DNA of 64,000 nucleotides. Origin: Candidatus Limnocylindrales bacterium. Its GTDB lineage: Bacteria; Moduliflexota; Moduliflexia; Moduliflexales; JAUQPW01. The DNA is taken from contig DATMBG010000058.1 in NCBI GenBank assembly GCA_035559535.1, positions 1 to 64,000 of the forward strand, read 5' to 3'. Below, one piece after another: positions 1 through 8,549 of the stretch. Made by a program: the position numbers and the translations under genes. Positions within the stretch are counted from its first letter, which is position 1; each line of letters starts with the position of its first letter. The notes under the pieces were generated by a model that worked only from the letters and a program-made list of their open reading frames with translations, had not been told where the DNA came from and searched no databases.

Positions 1-24
1 GGTGGCTCACGGTTAAAGTTGGGA

Positions 25-55
25 GGTGGGGGCCTTGGGAGAAAAGGCCCCCACC
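25..55 (+). other. Perfect 12-bp hairpin upstream of 5S rRNA
   Basis: Positions 25-36 pair perfectly with 44-55 around a 7-nt loop. The hairpin lies about 16 nt upstream of the 5S rRNA. It may be a processing stem in the 23S-5S spacer, but no 23S sequence is recognisable in the first bases of the window, so this role is inferred. Confidence 0.5.
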
Positions 56-71
56 AAGCCAGGAGAAGAAG

Positions 72-191
72 ATCCCAGTGACCATAGCGAAGGGGAAACA
101 CCCGTTACCATTCCGAACACGGAAGTTAAGCCCTTCAGCGCCGATGGTACTGCAGGGGGGACCCTGTGGGAGAGTAGGTCGTCGCTGGGAT
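72..191 (+). rRNA. rrf: 5S ribosomal RNA
   Basis: A 120-nt segment with the classic 5S layout. The ends pair (72-78 with 185-191). The conserved loop region CCGAACACGGAAGTTAAGC is at about 112-130, and the GATGGTACTGCAGG segment of helix IV/V follows. The end GGGAGAGTAGGTCG precedes the closing strand. The RNA is a component of the large ribosomal subunit. The 16S and 23S genes are presumably off the left edge; I cannot see them here. Exact mature ends are uncertain by a few bases. Confidence 0.95.
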
Positions 192-214
192 CTTTTTTTG
201 ACTTTGGCCTTACA

Positions 215-246
215 AAGGCAGGGATTTTGATCCTTGCCTTTTTTTT
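215..246 (+). terminator. Rho-independent terminator of the rRNA operon
   Basis: An 11-bp stem (AAGGCAGGGAT paired with ATCCTTGCCTT, one G-U pair) with a 4-nt loop is followed directly by an uninterrupted T run to 246. A first T run (193-199) follows the 5S closing stem, so termination may occur twice. The hairpin separates the rRNA from the sigma factor gene. Confidence 0.85.
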
Positions 247-278
247 CTCTATTCTTTATAGAAAGGAGGTACAGGATC

Positions 279-1148
279 ATGGCTATAAAAACAGCCAAAA
301 TGTCCAAAATGACAACGGATGCTTCCGGTGATAAAAACCTCTGGCTTTACCTGCAAGAAATCGGGAGGATTCCTACCACTACCCGAGAAGAAGAAAAAGA
401 ATTGGCCCAGAGAATCCAGAAAGGGGATCGTGAAGCATTGAACCGCTTAGTAGAAGGAAATCTAAAATTCGTAGTTAAAGTTGCCCAAGGTTTTCAAGGA
501 ACTGGTTTGCCTTTGAGCGACTTAATCAATGAGGGAAACCTCGGACTTATTGAAGCGGCCAAGCGATTCGATCCGGCGAAGAATGTTAAATTCATTTCCT
601 ATGCAGTCTGGTGGATTCGACAGGCTATTTTACGGGCTTTATCTGAAAAAGGTCGAACCATTCGTCTGCCCTTAAAACAAGAAGGACTTGCAGTAAAACT
701 CGGTAAAATATCCCAAGAACTCTCTCAAGAGGGAAAAGAACTTACTTTGAAAGAAATCGCTGAACGAATGGATATTTCAGAAGAGGAAGTTCGAGACATC
801 CAGGAATTCTCACAAAGACCTTTGTCCTTAGATATGTCAACGACCGATGATGAAAAAGTTACCTTGATGAACCTGATCGCCAATAAAGACGGTCTTTCAC
901 CCGATGAGATTTTGATTAAACATACCCTCATTGAAGAACTTCAAAGACTTTTGGAGGAATTAGACCCTAGGGAAGCAACCATTTTACGACTGCGCTATGG
1001 AATAGACGAGGAAGGGCCTATGACACTGGAAGAAATCGGAGAAAGGTTACATCTCAGTCGAGAAAGGGTTCGACAACTGGAGAAGCGGGCCAAAGAGAAA
1101 TTAAAAAAGCGGGCAATTGCCAAAAGCTTAAGCGACTACCTGAATTAA
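279..1148 (+). CDS. Compact sigma-70 family RNA polymerase sigma factor (RpoD/RpoS-like)
   Basis: The 289-residue product has sigma regions 1.2, 2, 3 and 4 but no region 1.1 and no non-conserved insert. It is therefore short for a classical RpoD and closer in size to RpoS or small SigA proteins. Region 1.2 starts at LWLYLQEIGRIP, the core-binding box is LSDLINEGNLGL, and the -10 recognition helix includes YAVWWIRQAI. Region 4.2 is MTLEEIGERLHLSRERVRQL near the C terminus. I chose ATG 279 because AAAGGAGG lies about 9 nt upstream; an in-frame upstream start at 234 would be inside the terminator T run. The protein directs RNA polymerase to promoters of the TTGACA/TATAAT type, several of which are visible in this window. 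Whether it is the housekeeping or an alternative group 2 factor cannot be decided. Confidence 0.9.
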   Translation: MAIKTAKMSKMTTDASGDKNLWLYLQEIGRIPTTTREEEKELAQRIQKGDREALNRLVEGNLKFVVKVAQGFQGTGLPLSDLINEGNLGLIEAAKRFDPAKNVKFISYAVWWIRQAILRALSEKGRTIRLPLKQEGLAVKLGKISQELSQEGKELTLKEIAERMDISEEEVRDIQEFSQRPLSLDMSTTDDEKVTLMNLIANKDGLSPDEILIKHTLIEELQRLLEELDPREATILRLRYGIDEEGPMTLEEIGERLHLSRERVRQLEKRAKEKLKKRAIAKSLSDYLN

Positions 1149-1175
1149 GCAGACTCGGAGGGTCTGCTTCTCCTT
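1148..1175 (+). terminator. Terminator after the sigma factor gene
   Basis: AGCAGAC (1148-1154) pairs with GTCTGCT (1162-1168), followed by a pyrimidine-rich tract (TCTCCTTCTTTTCTC). The hairpin starts at the last base of the stop codon. The T tract is interrupted by C, so termination strength is uncertain. Confidence 0.6.
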
Positions 1176-1871
1176 CTTTTCTCTTTATTCTATCTTCTTT
1201 ACCATCTCTCAACTTTCCTTCCTTTGAAAAATCTCCCTTTAAAATTTCCAAAATTGGATAGAACTCGGATTTCGTTTTTACCCCTCCGTTTTTCTTTCTC
1301 TTCTTTATCTGGTTCATTTTCTCTCAACCTTAACTCTAAAAGAAATTTTAGAGATAGGCTATTTTGACAGAGAATTTCAGGGTTTTGAAAAAAAAGCGCC
1401 ATTTTGGCTTTAAGTTTTTTTAAAAAAAGACTTGACTAAAAAATACTCATAGGATATTCAGGTTACCTTATGTGATAGGATCGGTTTTAAAAGATAGGTT
1501 GATCCTAAGAATTGGAAAGGAGGTATCCAAAGTAACCCTACCTGGCCTATCCCCATAATTTGAGTTAAGGGTTTAACTCTTTCTCAAATCCCTCTAACAG
1601 GTTGTATCAGCAGGATAAGTAAGTTCTTGTTTTGACCCTCAATCTTAAAGCGGAACCCTAAATGGGAAACATCCTGCCTGAATTTTTAATGAAGGAGGTT
1701 ATGAAGTAAACAGTAAAAATTTAAAAGATTTCTCTTTGAGATATAAAAAGTGAAAGGGGGAAGCGGCAACTTCCCCCTCGGTTATGTCTAGATAAACCCT
1801 ATCCCTCTAGGCATTGAGGATAAGGCATTTTTATTATCTTCAAGGATACGCGGGATGTCAAGATTTTTTTA
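1176..1871. other. Gene-free stretch with small hairpins and a two-codon ORF
   Basis: No convincing gene is present. A pyrimidine-rich, T-rich strand runs to about 1430. Two hairpins are visible: GAGTTAA/TTAACTC at 1562-1579 and GGGGGAAG/CTTCCCCC at 1756-1777. Two strong Shine-Dalgarno-like sites occur, AAAGGAGG near 1515 and GAAGGAGG at 1691-1698. The second is followed by ATG AAG TAA at 1701-1709, a two-codon reading frame. The layout resembles a non-coding or leader RNA, but I recognise no known family. Confidence 0.4.
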
Positions 1872-2399
1872 ATGATGTTAAGTAGATCTTACCCTGTATC
1901 AAGAATACGAACTTGCAAAAAACCTAATCTTCTTAAATCCCTGATTTTAATTCTCCTGTTCTCCTATACCCAAATCCATACCATATCTTTAACTCGTGCA
2001 GCCACCGGAAAAGTGAGTGTTTATAACTCTAATCCTCATTATCTTCAGGATGCCCATGGGTAATACATTCGTAATTATTGGATTTGATAAGGAGGAACAT
2101 AATCCTCCCGGAGTACTGGATCAGCTCAAAGGCAAATCACTTATCAACGAGCCTACGCGGCTTCATGGCAGATTAGTGAAGATCCAAATGCTTATCGATG
2201 GGGGAGGCTTTGGCCTATGGTAAATGGAAAGGCGGCTATGAACACCTGGAATGAGCGGTACCAGTCTAATCTCCGGGATTATTTGAATGCGGAAAATAAT
2301 GTCAATGTGAATCTCTCTGCGGCTGGTGATTCGTTTACTTATCAATGGTATGATCCCCGGATGGGTGCTATAGCTGCTTCAGGTCAAGTAAGCAAGTAA
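1872..2399 (+). pseudogene. Decayed secreted protein, DUF4038/glycoside-hydrolase-like remnant
   Basis: Three pieces in alternating frames read as one broken protein. Frame A (1872-2060) gives a basic start, a hydrophobic signal-peptide core and VYNSNPHYLQDAHG. Frame B continues with GNTFVIIGFDKEEH. Frame A resumes near 2142 with YAASWQISEDPNAYRWGRLW and MNTWNERYQSNLRDYLNAEN, then jumps to WYDPRMGAIAASGQVSK. The order (NPHYxxDAHG start, a W-N-E-R barrel segment, a WYDPRxG tail) is typical of DUF4038-type secreted glycoside hydrolases with a C-terminal putative collagen-binding domain. Those proteins are normally over 400 residues, so a large internal part is missing and at least two frameshifts are present. 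Family assignment is from motif memory. Confidence 0.55.
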
Positions 2400-2630
2400 G
2401 TGGGGGGGGCATTCTGTTGGTGGGTGATTCCGTAGGGTCGCCTGCCCTTTGGGCAATATTTACAGAGAATCGTTATTAAACTCCCATGAAAAATCTATTG
2501 ACCAGGGGGAATTCCACGGATTAGTATATTTTCATCTTTTTAAAGAATTTCCATGTTAATGGAATATTGAACAGAGTAAAATAAGCTGAATTTTGATGGT
2601 AAATAACCCTGGCCTGGTAAGGAGAAAAGT

Positions 2631-3527
2631 ATGAGTTGGAAATTTGAGATAATAGCCGGTCCCATGGAACTCACAGAAGGCCCTGCCTGGGATGGAACCG
2701 GGCTTCTATTCAGTAATATTCCTAAAAGTCGGATTATGCGCTATGATCCACAAACCGGACAATGTACGGAGGTCCGAAGCGGTACTAATAACGCCAATGG
2801 TCTCATGCTAGATAAAAATGGACGCCTCTATGCATGTGAAGGGGGTAGCGGGGGGCGACGGATTGTCCGTTATGAGCCTGATGGGAGTACTACCGTCATC
2901 TGTGATCGATTTGAAGGCAAGCGTTTTAACAGTCCTAACGATTTAGCTATAGATCTTCAAGGTCGGATTTGGTTTACCGACCCTCGTTATGGTGACTTCC
3001 GCGCCGATATGGAACTCGATCATGAATCTGTTTTTCGCGCCGATCCACAACTGGACGGAACCTGGAGGGTCAAACGAATGACCTATGATACCACCTGCCC
3101 TAATGGACTGCTTCTCTCGCCAGATAATAAGATTCTCTATGTGGCTCAAAGCAAGTATGGTGAAAATGAAAAGCGCGAACTGCGAGCCTATCCCATTAAA
3201 GAGGATGATACCCTAGGACCCTATGAGGTATTACATAACTTTTATCCCCATCGAGGAATTGACGGCATGGTCATGGATACGGAAGGCAATATTATTGCCA
3301 CCGCCGGATGGAAACAGAGTGGTCCCGGTCCTATGATTTATGTGTTTGCACCTAACGGTCGTGTGCTTGAAACCCATCCGGTACCCGTGGATCGACCCAC
3401 CAACTGTACTTTTGGGGATTCAGACCTACGTACCTTGTATGTAACGACTTTTGAGGGATACTTGTTACGAGCCCGAACAGAACGACAAGGCCTGTTGATT
3501 TATCCTCCTCTCCAAAAATCACCCTGA
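2631..3527 (+). CDS. SMP-30/gluconolactonase/LRE-family beta-propeller hydrolase
   Basis: A 298-residue protein of the usual family length. Repeated propeller motifs are visible: LTEGPAWDGTGLLFSNIP near the N terminus (metal-ligand Glu), NGLMLDKNGRLYACEG, NSPNDLAIDLQGRIWFTDPR with the conserved Asn, CPNGLLLSPDNKILYVAQS and IDGMVMDTEGNIIATAG with the conserved Asp. Family members hydrolyse sugar lactones or related esters using one divalent metal; the substrate here is unknown. There is no signal peptide, so it is probably cytoplasmic. AAGGAG lies just upstream of ATG 2631. The gene stands alone, convergent with the minus-strand gene at 3663-4706. Confidence 0.88.
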   Translation: MSWKFEIIAGPMELTEGPAWDGTGLLFSNIPKSRIMRYDPQTGQCTEVRSGTNNANGLMLDKNGRLYACEGGSGGRRIVRYEPDGSTTVICDRFEGKRFNSPNDLAIDLQGRIWFTDPRYGDFRADMELDHESVFRADPQLDGTWRVKRMTYDTTCPNGLLLSPDNKILYVAQSKYGENEKRELRAYPIKEDDTLGPYEVLHNFYPHRGIDGMVMDTEGNIIATAGWKQSGPGPMIYVFAPNGRVLETHPVPVDRPTNCTFGDSDLRTLYVTTFEGYLLRARTERQGLLIYPPLQKSP

Positions 3528-3662
3528 AGATTTCGGAAGCTTTTAGAGTTTGAGGCCTGATCTTTGTTTATCCTTGATCCGTTTCAAAATAGCAGGAAAG
3601 AGACACATTACCGGAGGTTGGTGTTTTCCTATTTCTTTGTATTTTGGGAGTAAACTGCAAAA

Positions 3663-4706
3663 TCAGGATTTAGTAGGTTTGAGGTTTAGAGGGATCTTAG
3701 CTGTTTTACCTTGTTCGATCTCTCCGACCTGTAGTTCTGCCCGGGTGGTAGAAACCGGTATAGAAAATATCACCTCCCCTTCTTTCGTACCACCTCGAGT
3801 TATCAATTCGCGGAAAGATTCCATAGGGGTCAGGGGCCCACTCTGTAGGAGTAAACGAAAGTTATTGGCATCTACAAAAATCCCCCCCGCCGATTTACCC
3901 TTATAAGTTACCTGCAGGGCGAGTTTTAGAAAAAGTCTACCTTCTTCGACACGTTCCCCTTGATTATCCAGATCCAGGGATAAAGCCAGGATTTTATACA
4001 GCGTATCTTTTACAGTTGCTTCCCCTTTAACCGGTAGGAAGATCGGGTATTGGGCCAGGGAAGTCAGACCATCAAAGGGTAATGTGGTCGGTTCCTTACC
4101 CGGCTGGCTTAAGATTAATTTGGCTCCTTTCCAGGAGGCATTTAAAGGTACAGGAAAGATAAGTCGGATCTCCTTGGTAACATGGGGACCGATCACATCT
4201 TTCCATTTATTCCCTTCACCGGCTGTTGGATTCATAGGGGGATTTACCTCGTAATAGAGTGTTTTATCCTCAAGTTGGAGCTTTACCAGGTTTTGGGGAA
4301 TGAATAGATCTTTTGCACTCAAGGGATTATGGACGGATAAATCAATATAAGCATAAGCCTGATCAGATTGATATTTCTGCCCCTGGTTGATAGGGCTTAA
4401 AGGCACTTGATTATTGATGATAGCCTTTGTTACGGTAAATTGTAAGTTAGCGTAACGTACCTGACCCGGTAGGGTTCCTTCCAGGGGTCGAGAAAAAGGA
4501 GCAATCTTTGATTTAGATATCTCAGCGGGTTGTGGAGAATTATCTGAAACACTCTCTTTCTGGCTACTTCCTAAAATCTCTTTCATATTTATAGTCAGCC
4601 ACTTCGAACTCAAAGGCGCAGCCAGAAGGAGAGCCACAAGTATGAAAAAACTAAAACTAACTGTAATTTTTAACTCGTCCACCGGAAAGGAATCGTCCCT
4701 AAACAT
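3663..4706 (-). CDS. Membrane-anchored protein with two DUF4352-like Ig-fold domains
   Basis: A 347-residue protein with one N-terminal membrane segment (about residues 14-32) and an extracytoplasmic remainder. Two similar beta-rich modules follow, about 85-205 and 225-345. Each has the pattern hydrophobic strand, a D(L)xVHNPL- or LxLALQVTYKGK-like strand, and a loop ending in VxFxxPV (IRLIFPVPLN; GEVIFSIPVS). That is how DUF4352-type domains look. Function is unknown; the family is associated with extracellular or ligand-binding roles. It is transcribed divergently from nothing close and convergently with the SMP-30 gene. Assignment to DUF4352 is by pattern only. Confidence 0.6.
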   Translation of the reverse strand: MFRDDSFPVDELKITVSFSFFILVALLLAAPLSSKWLTINMKEILGSSQKESVSDNSPQPAEISKSKIAPFSRPLEGTLPGQVRYANLQFTVTKAIINNQVPLSPINQGQKYQSDQAYAYIDLSVHNPLSAKDLFIPQNLVKLQLEDKTLYYEVNPPMNPTAGEGNKWKDVIGPHVTKEIRLIFPVPLNASWKGAKLILSQPGKEPTTLPFDGLTSLAQYPIFLPVKGEATVKDTLYKILALSLDLDNQGERVEEGRLFLKLALQVTYKGKSAGGIFVDANNFRLLLQSGPLTPMESFRELITRGGTKEGEVIFSIPVSTTRAELQVGEIEQGKTAKIPLNLKPTKS

Positions 4707-4807
4707 ACATAAAGATACTGCAGATTTACCGTACCGCCTGCCTTTCTGATTGGATTAGTCTGCGCGTATTGTATGTTCCTGGGAGGTTTTAATGAATATT
4801 TAATTAT

Positions 4808-6196
4808 TTAATAAGGAATGACTTTACCTCGCATATCCCTGGGAACTTCCAGACCCATGAGATTTAAGACTGTTGGCGCGATATCCATGATTTGAAGTCC
4901 GTCAACCCGTTTTCCTATTCTCTTTTGAGGATCTCGGAGAATAAAGGTTCCATATTTGGCATGATTGGCATCATCGGGACCTGTATCGTTCTCGAAAGTG
5001 TGAATGGTCTTGAGTCCGATGCTTCCTACGGATCTCCAGTCTAGATTTCCAAAATAAACGATCAAATCCGGAGGGACATTGTTACACTGGATATAAAGCT
5101 GTTCCGGTCTAAACACCCGGGTTCCAATATTTTTACCATTTTCATCGGTCATAGCCTCCAGCTTTGCGATTAACTCATCTCGAATTTTTTCGTAATCCTT
5201 GGGATCAATGGCTCCCTGGGGTTCCCGGCCCTTCACGTTCATGAATACCCGGGCATAGTAGCCACCTTCACTCCAAACCTTTGTACGTTCCCAGTCCACT
5301 TCCGCTTTGGAAAAGGGAATCACTTCGTTGGGATAAGACCTGAGCTTGAGATAACCTTCCTGGATTAACCATTCGTTAACACAGATTCCACCTTCCATAC
5401 GCTTGGCGCCATGATCTGAGACGACCAGGGTGACGGTATCTCTGTCCAGCAAGGAGAGAATTTCCCCTATCTCCTGATCGATATACCGGTAATACTCCTT
5501 AATGGCACTCTCAAAGGAATTTCCCGGTTCATATTTTCGATGTCCTTTGTCAAAATACTTCCAAAAACCGTGATGAATACGGTCAACTCCCATTTCCACC
5601 ATCATGAAAAAATCCCATTCCTTGTTCTTCAATAAGTACTTGGCGACTTTAAAACGACGACGGGTCATCTCATGGATGCGACGGAGTAAATCTTCTTTAT
5701 CCTCAGTCCTGAAGTTATCGGCATCTAGGATATATTCCCCGACCAGATCTTCCACCTCTTGTCGTAGTTCCGGGGGGTAGGTATACTGACTTTTGGTACT
5801 GGGAGTGAGAAAACAGGTGATCATCTGGCCGTTGATGGCTTTGGGGGGATAGGTTTGAGGAATTCCAACTAAGATAACCTTTCTTCCCAGACGGGAGAGA
5901 ATGTCCCATACGGTGTCTTCTCGAATAGACCGAGAGTTGGCAAAATATAGTCCATCATAGGAGTAATCTTTTCGATTCCGAAAACCATAAACCCCCAGTT
6001 GGCCGGGATCTTTGCTGGTCATCATGGTCATCCAGGCGGGTACGGTAATGGGAGGATCACAACTTTCCAGTTCTCCGTAAATACCCTGCTGTCGGAGCAG
6101 AGTTAGGTTGGGTAAATCTGCAGCCCATTGGTCAAAAATTAACTCAGGGGCCGCGCTATCCAATCCGATAATCGCAACTTTTTTTTGCGTAGCCAT
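4808..6196 (-). CDS. Alkaline-phosphatase superfamily hydrolase (type I phosphodiesterase/nucleotide pyrophosphatase-like)
   Basis: A 462-residue protein with the metal and catalytic signatures of the superfamily. VAIIGLDSAAPE supplies the first Asp, and PPITVPAWMTMMTSKDPG supplies the nucleophile Thr. GVDRIHHGFW gives Asp and His, VVSDHGA gives Asp-His, and ANHAKYGTF gives the last His. There is no signal peptide, so it is probably cytoplasmic. Members hydrolyse phosphodiesters or phosphomonoesters with two zinc ions. The substrate is not evident; many relatives lie near sulfate- or polysaccharide-related genes and sat is the upstream neighbour. ATG 6196 is preferred over TTG 6223 because the family starts right at KKVAIIG; neither has a good ribosome binding site. 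The C terminus (MDIAPTVLNLMGLEVPRDM) is complete. Confidence 0.85.
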   Translation of the reverse strand: MATQKKVAIIGLDSAAPELIFDQWAADLPNLTLLRQQGIYGELESCDPPITVPAWMTMMTSKDPGQLGVYGFRNRKDYSYDGLYFANSRSIREDTVWDILSRLGRKVILVGIPQTYPPKAINGQMITCFLTPSTKSQYTYPPELRQEVEDLVGEYILDADNFRTEDKEDLLRRIHEMTRRRFKVAKYLLKNKEWDFFMMVEMGVDRIHHGFWKYFDKGHRKYEPGNSFESAIKEYYRYIDQEIGEILSLLDRDTVTLVVSDHGAKRMEGGICVNEWLIQEGYLKLRSYPNEVIPFSKAEVDWERTKVWSEGGYYARVFMNVKGREPQGAIDPKDYEKIRDELIAKLEAMTDENGKNIGTRVFRPEQLYIQCNNVPPDLIVYFGNLDWRSVGSIGLKTIHTFENDTGPDDANHAKYGTFILRDPQKRIGKRVDGLQIMDIAPTVLNLMGLEVPRDMRGKVIPY

Positions 6197-6257
6197 GATT
6201 AAAAGGCGAAAGGCAAAAGACAAGAGAAGAGATACTTTCGTCTTTCGCTTTTCCCCT
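6197..6257. repeat. Hairpin minisatellite with 7-nt words
   Basis: The gap between the phosphohydrolase and sat holds AAGGCGA-AAGGCAA-AAGACAA-like heptamers on the left and their degenerate complement (TCTTTCGCTTTTCCCC) on the right. Together they can fold into an imperfect stem. It belongs to the hairpin minisatellite family seen elsewhere in the window. Confidence 0.5.
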
Positions 6258-6258
6258 T

Positions 6259-7443
6259 TTATTTTGTTTCACGGTAAGCTTCGATCAAAATTTTGGATAC
6301 CTCCCGTCGGGTAAATTCATCCGGAAGCATTTCACCGGCCCGGAGCATTTCTCGTACCTTGGTCCCGCTTAATATAACCCGATGTTCATCTGAATGAACA
6401 CAGGTCTTCTCAGAAGCCATGTGTCCGCAACGTCTGCAATAAAACGTGTGATCGAAGAAAACCGGCGTGATTCCAATTTCATCTTTTCCAAATCGGCTAA
6501 ATATCTTTTGGGCATCGTAAGTACCGTAATAATTACCAACCCCGGCATGATCGCGTCCTACGATGAAGTGCGTGCAACCATAATTTTTTCGTACCAGTGC
6601 ATGGAAAATGGCTTCTCTGGGCCCTGCATATCTCATGGCAGCGGGAAAAACAGCCAGCAGAACCCGATCTTTTGGATAATAATTTTCAATCAAGGCCAGA
6701 TAGCACTTCATCCGAATCTCTGCAGGGATATCATCCCCTTTCGTTTCTCCAACAAGGGGATGAATCAGGAGTCCGTCCACCGTTTCCAGGGCACACTTCT
6801 GAATGTATTCGTGGGCCCTGTGGATGGGATTTCGGGTCTGAAAGGCCACCACCCGATGCCAGCCTTTGTATCGGAATAGGTAACGAGTTTCTTTAGGATC
6901 CAGGCGATATTTGTCATAGTAATCATAATTGATTCGATTCAGGAGCGTTATCCGACCCCCCAAAAGGATCTCTTTCATTTCATATAAATAAGCAACGCCG
7001 GGATGTTTAAGCTCGGTTGTTAAAAAAACATGTTTAGCCTCTATTTCTTTATCGTACGTGTATTTCTCTTGTAAATGTAAAATACCTACCGGAACCTCGG
7101 TCTGACTATAAAGGGCTATTTCCTCACCGATCTTGAGAGTGTCCGCTTTCTCTTTAGAGACGGAAAGGGTAATAGGAATGGTCCAGGGGAGTCCATTGGC
7201 CAGACGCATCCGATAAACGACACTTTCATAGTCCTCCCGCCCCATAAACCCCTCCAGGGGAGAGAAGGCTCCTACGGCAATCATTTCCAGGTCGGAAATC
7301 TCTCGGTTGCTCAAATAAATCCTTTCCATCCGTTCGATCCGATCCAAAGCATTTTGACGTTGTTCCCCTTCCAAAACTCTGTTGATCAGCCTTCCACCAT
7401 GGGGAAGAATAGAATGCACCATCTCTTTTTCTAATGTTTTCAT
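6259..7443 (-). CDS. sat: Sulfate adenylyltransferase (ATP sulfurylase, dissimilatory/Sat type)
   Basis: A 394-residue enzyme that interconverts sulfate plus ATP with adenosine 5'-phosphosulfate plus diphosphate. Visible are the N-terminal PUA-like part with [20 protein letters not shown], the ATP-binding signature [13 protein letters not shown], and [17 protein letters not shown]. Toward the C terminus a CRRCGH...C...H cluster (about residues 338-355) resembles the zinc site of Aquifex- and Thermus-type enzymes. No APS kinase domain is fused, and no apr or cysN genes are seen nearby, so direction (assimilation or sulfur oxidation) is open. It is preceded by a clear promoter at 7600-7628 and a leader with two hairpins. 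A PAP phosphatase gene (34422-35228) elsewhere in the window would fit assimilation. Confidence 0.95.
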   Translation of the reverse strand: MKTLEKEMVHSILPHGGRLINRVLEGEQRQNALDRIERMERIYLSNREISDLEMIAVGAFSPLEGFMGREDYESVVYRMRLANGLPWTIPITLSVSKEKADTLKIGEEIALYSQTEVPVGILHLQEKYTYDKEIEAKHVFLTTELKHPGVAYLYEMKEILLGGRITLLNRINYDYYDKYRLDPKETRYLFRYKGWHRVVAFQTRNPIHRAHEYIQKCALETVDGLLIHPLVGETKGDDIPAEIRMKCYLALIENYYPKDRVLLAVFPAAMRYAGPREAIFHALVRKNYGCTHFIVGRDHAGVGNYYGTYDAQKIFSRFGKDEIGITPVFFDHTFYCRRCGHMASEKTCVHSDEHRVILSGTKVREMLRAGEMLPDEFTRREVSKILIEAYRETK

Positions 7444-7485
7444 CTCTTCTGGGATTGCTTTAATAGGTGATGATCTGTGGTATAA

Positions 7486-7536
7486 GAGTAGAAATGAGGT
7501 AACCTCATCCCTACTCTAAAACAGTTTATCTGTTTT
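7486..7536 (-). promoter_or_regulatory. Tandem hairpins in the sat leader
   Basis: GAGTAG (7486-7491) pairs with CTACTC (7511-7516). The inner ATGAGG pairs with CCTCAT over a TAA loop, giving a 12-bp interrupted stem. Directly beside it AAAACAG pairs with CTGTTTT (7518-7536). Both lie between the predicted promoter and the sat start. They could be RNA control hairpins or protein-binding palindromes; no known sulfur riboswitch consensus is seen. Confidence 0.5.
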
Positions 7537-7599
7537 ATCGCTGCAAATTCCTCTGTATGTCTCTTGATTAAGAAATCAAGGAAAGATAAAATCTAGGCT

Positions 7600-7628
7600 A
7601 AAATAACAGTTCTGCCCATCTGTGTCAA
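7600..7628 (-). promoter_or_regulatory. Sigma-70-type promoter for sat
   Basis: On the minus strand a perfect TTGACA (7623-7628) and TATTTT (7600-7605) are separated by 17 nt. The 5' leader to the sat start would be about 150 nt. Confidence 0.65.
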
Positions 7629-7889
7629 GAACCCTTTATTAACTTATTGAAGTTTCCAGGAAATCCGGCAATAAATTATTGCAAATTAATTGCCAGTTAT
7701 TTGGGTCTTGCCGTTGATCCCTGAAGGAGATATATTTAGGACCAGAGTCAATTTTAGAGTATGGTCATAATTAATTTCAGGTCCCATGTAAGTTAACCAC
7801 GGTCATTCTAACCCGTTTACATTCCTTAACATAAAGGGGTTAAGTCGGGTTGTCGCCCGTAATGACCTTCCTACTGGATCCTTTTCATC

Positions 7890-8549
7890 TTGAAAAGATA
7901 TAATCGGATCCTTCGTGAAGGAACTTGCGCAACTACTGTGAAAAATACTTCTCTATCTCGTCGCGAGCGTAAAAAGATCGAGACAAAGGAAAAGATTTTT
8001 AAGGCAGCTCTCTCCCTTTTTTTGGAAAAAGGTTTTGAGAATACCACGGTAGAGGAAATTACCGAAAAAGCAGATGTGGGGAAGGGTACTTTTTTTAATT
8101 ACTTTCCCCGAAAGGAGTCTATTTTAATTTATTTAGGGGAGAGACGTATGGAGGCTATTCAAGAAGCCTTCCGTGAGACTATATCGGAGGACCTGACGAT
8201 TGAAGCAATACTTAAGAGAATTTTTGAAATCCTGGCTCAAGAAAACTTGAAAGAAAAACCTTTGGTGAAATGGATAGTGATGCAGTCCTTCAAAGCCAGG
8301 AAGTCTGTTAAAGAGGAAGTCAAGGAACAGCAACACTATTTTCGATCTCTCCTTGAGCATTTAATTGATAAAGGCCAGAGACGAGGTGAGATTCGAAGGG
8401 AGTTTAAAGCGCTCAAACTGGCCGAGATTTTGGAAGGTATTTACTTTTCTTCGGTTTTTAAATGGCTTGAATCCGAGAAGGAGGATTCCTTAGCCGGAGA
8501 TTTATTGGAAAAGATCGAGATTATTTTTGAAGGAATTCGACCAAGATGA
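7890..8549 (+). CDS. TetR/AcrR-family transcriptional regulator of the downstream efflux operon
   Basis: A protein of up to 219 residues with an N-terminal TetR DNA-binding domain. The helix-turn-helix reads TVEEITEKADVGKGTFFNYF, preceded by TKEKIFKAALSLFLEKGFEN. The remainder is a helical ligand-binding and dimerisation domain with no recognisable effector. The start is uncertain: TTG 7890 or GTG 7938; GAAGGA is at 7917-7922, rather far from the GTG. Its stop overlaps the adaptor gene start by ATGA, so it is translationally coupled to the transporter, which suggests it represses or senses the substrate of that pump. Family assignment is firm; target and effector are inferred. Confidence 0.88.
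   Translation: MKRYNRILREGTCATTVKNTSLSRRERKKIETKEKIFKAALSLFLEKGFENTTVEEITEKADVGKGTFFNYFPRKESILIYLGERRMEAIQEAFRETISEDLTIEAILKRIFEILAQENLKEKPLVKWIVMQSFKARKSVKEEVKEQQHYFRSLLEHLIDKGQRRGEIRREFKALKLAEILEGIYFSSVFKWLESEKEDSLAGDLLEKIEIIFEGIRPR

Noticed and set aside
1-70. 3' end of 23S rRNA
   Set aside because: No stretch matches the conserved 23S tail; only a spacer hairpin is visible.
3550-3906. Plus-strand open frame of 118 codons
   Set aside because: It lies opposite the 3' end of the gene at 3663-4706 and has no ribosome site or family look.
6394-6896. Two open frames opposite sat
   Set aside because: Antisense shadows of a firmly identified gene.
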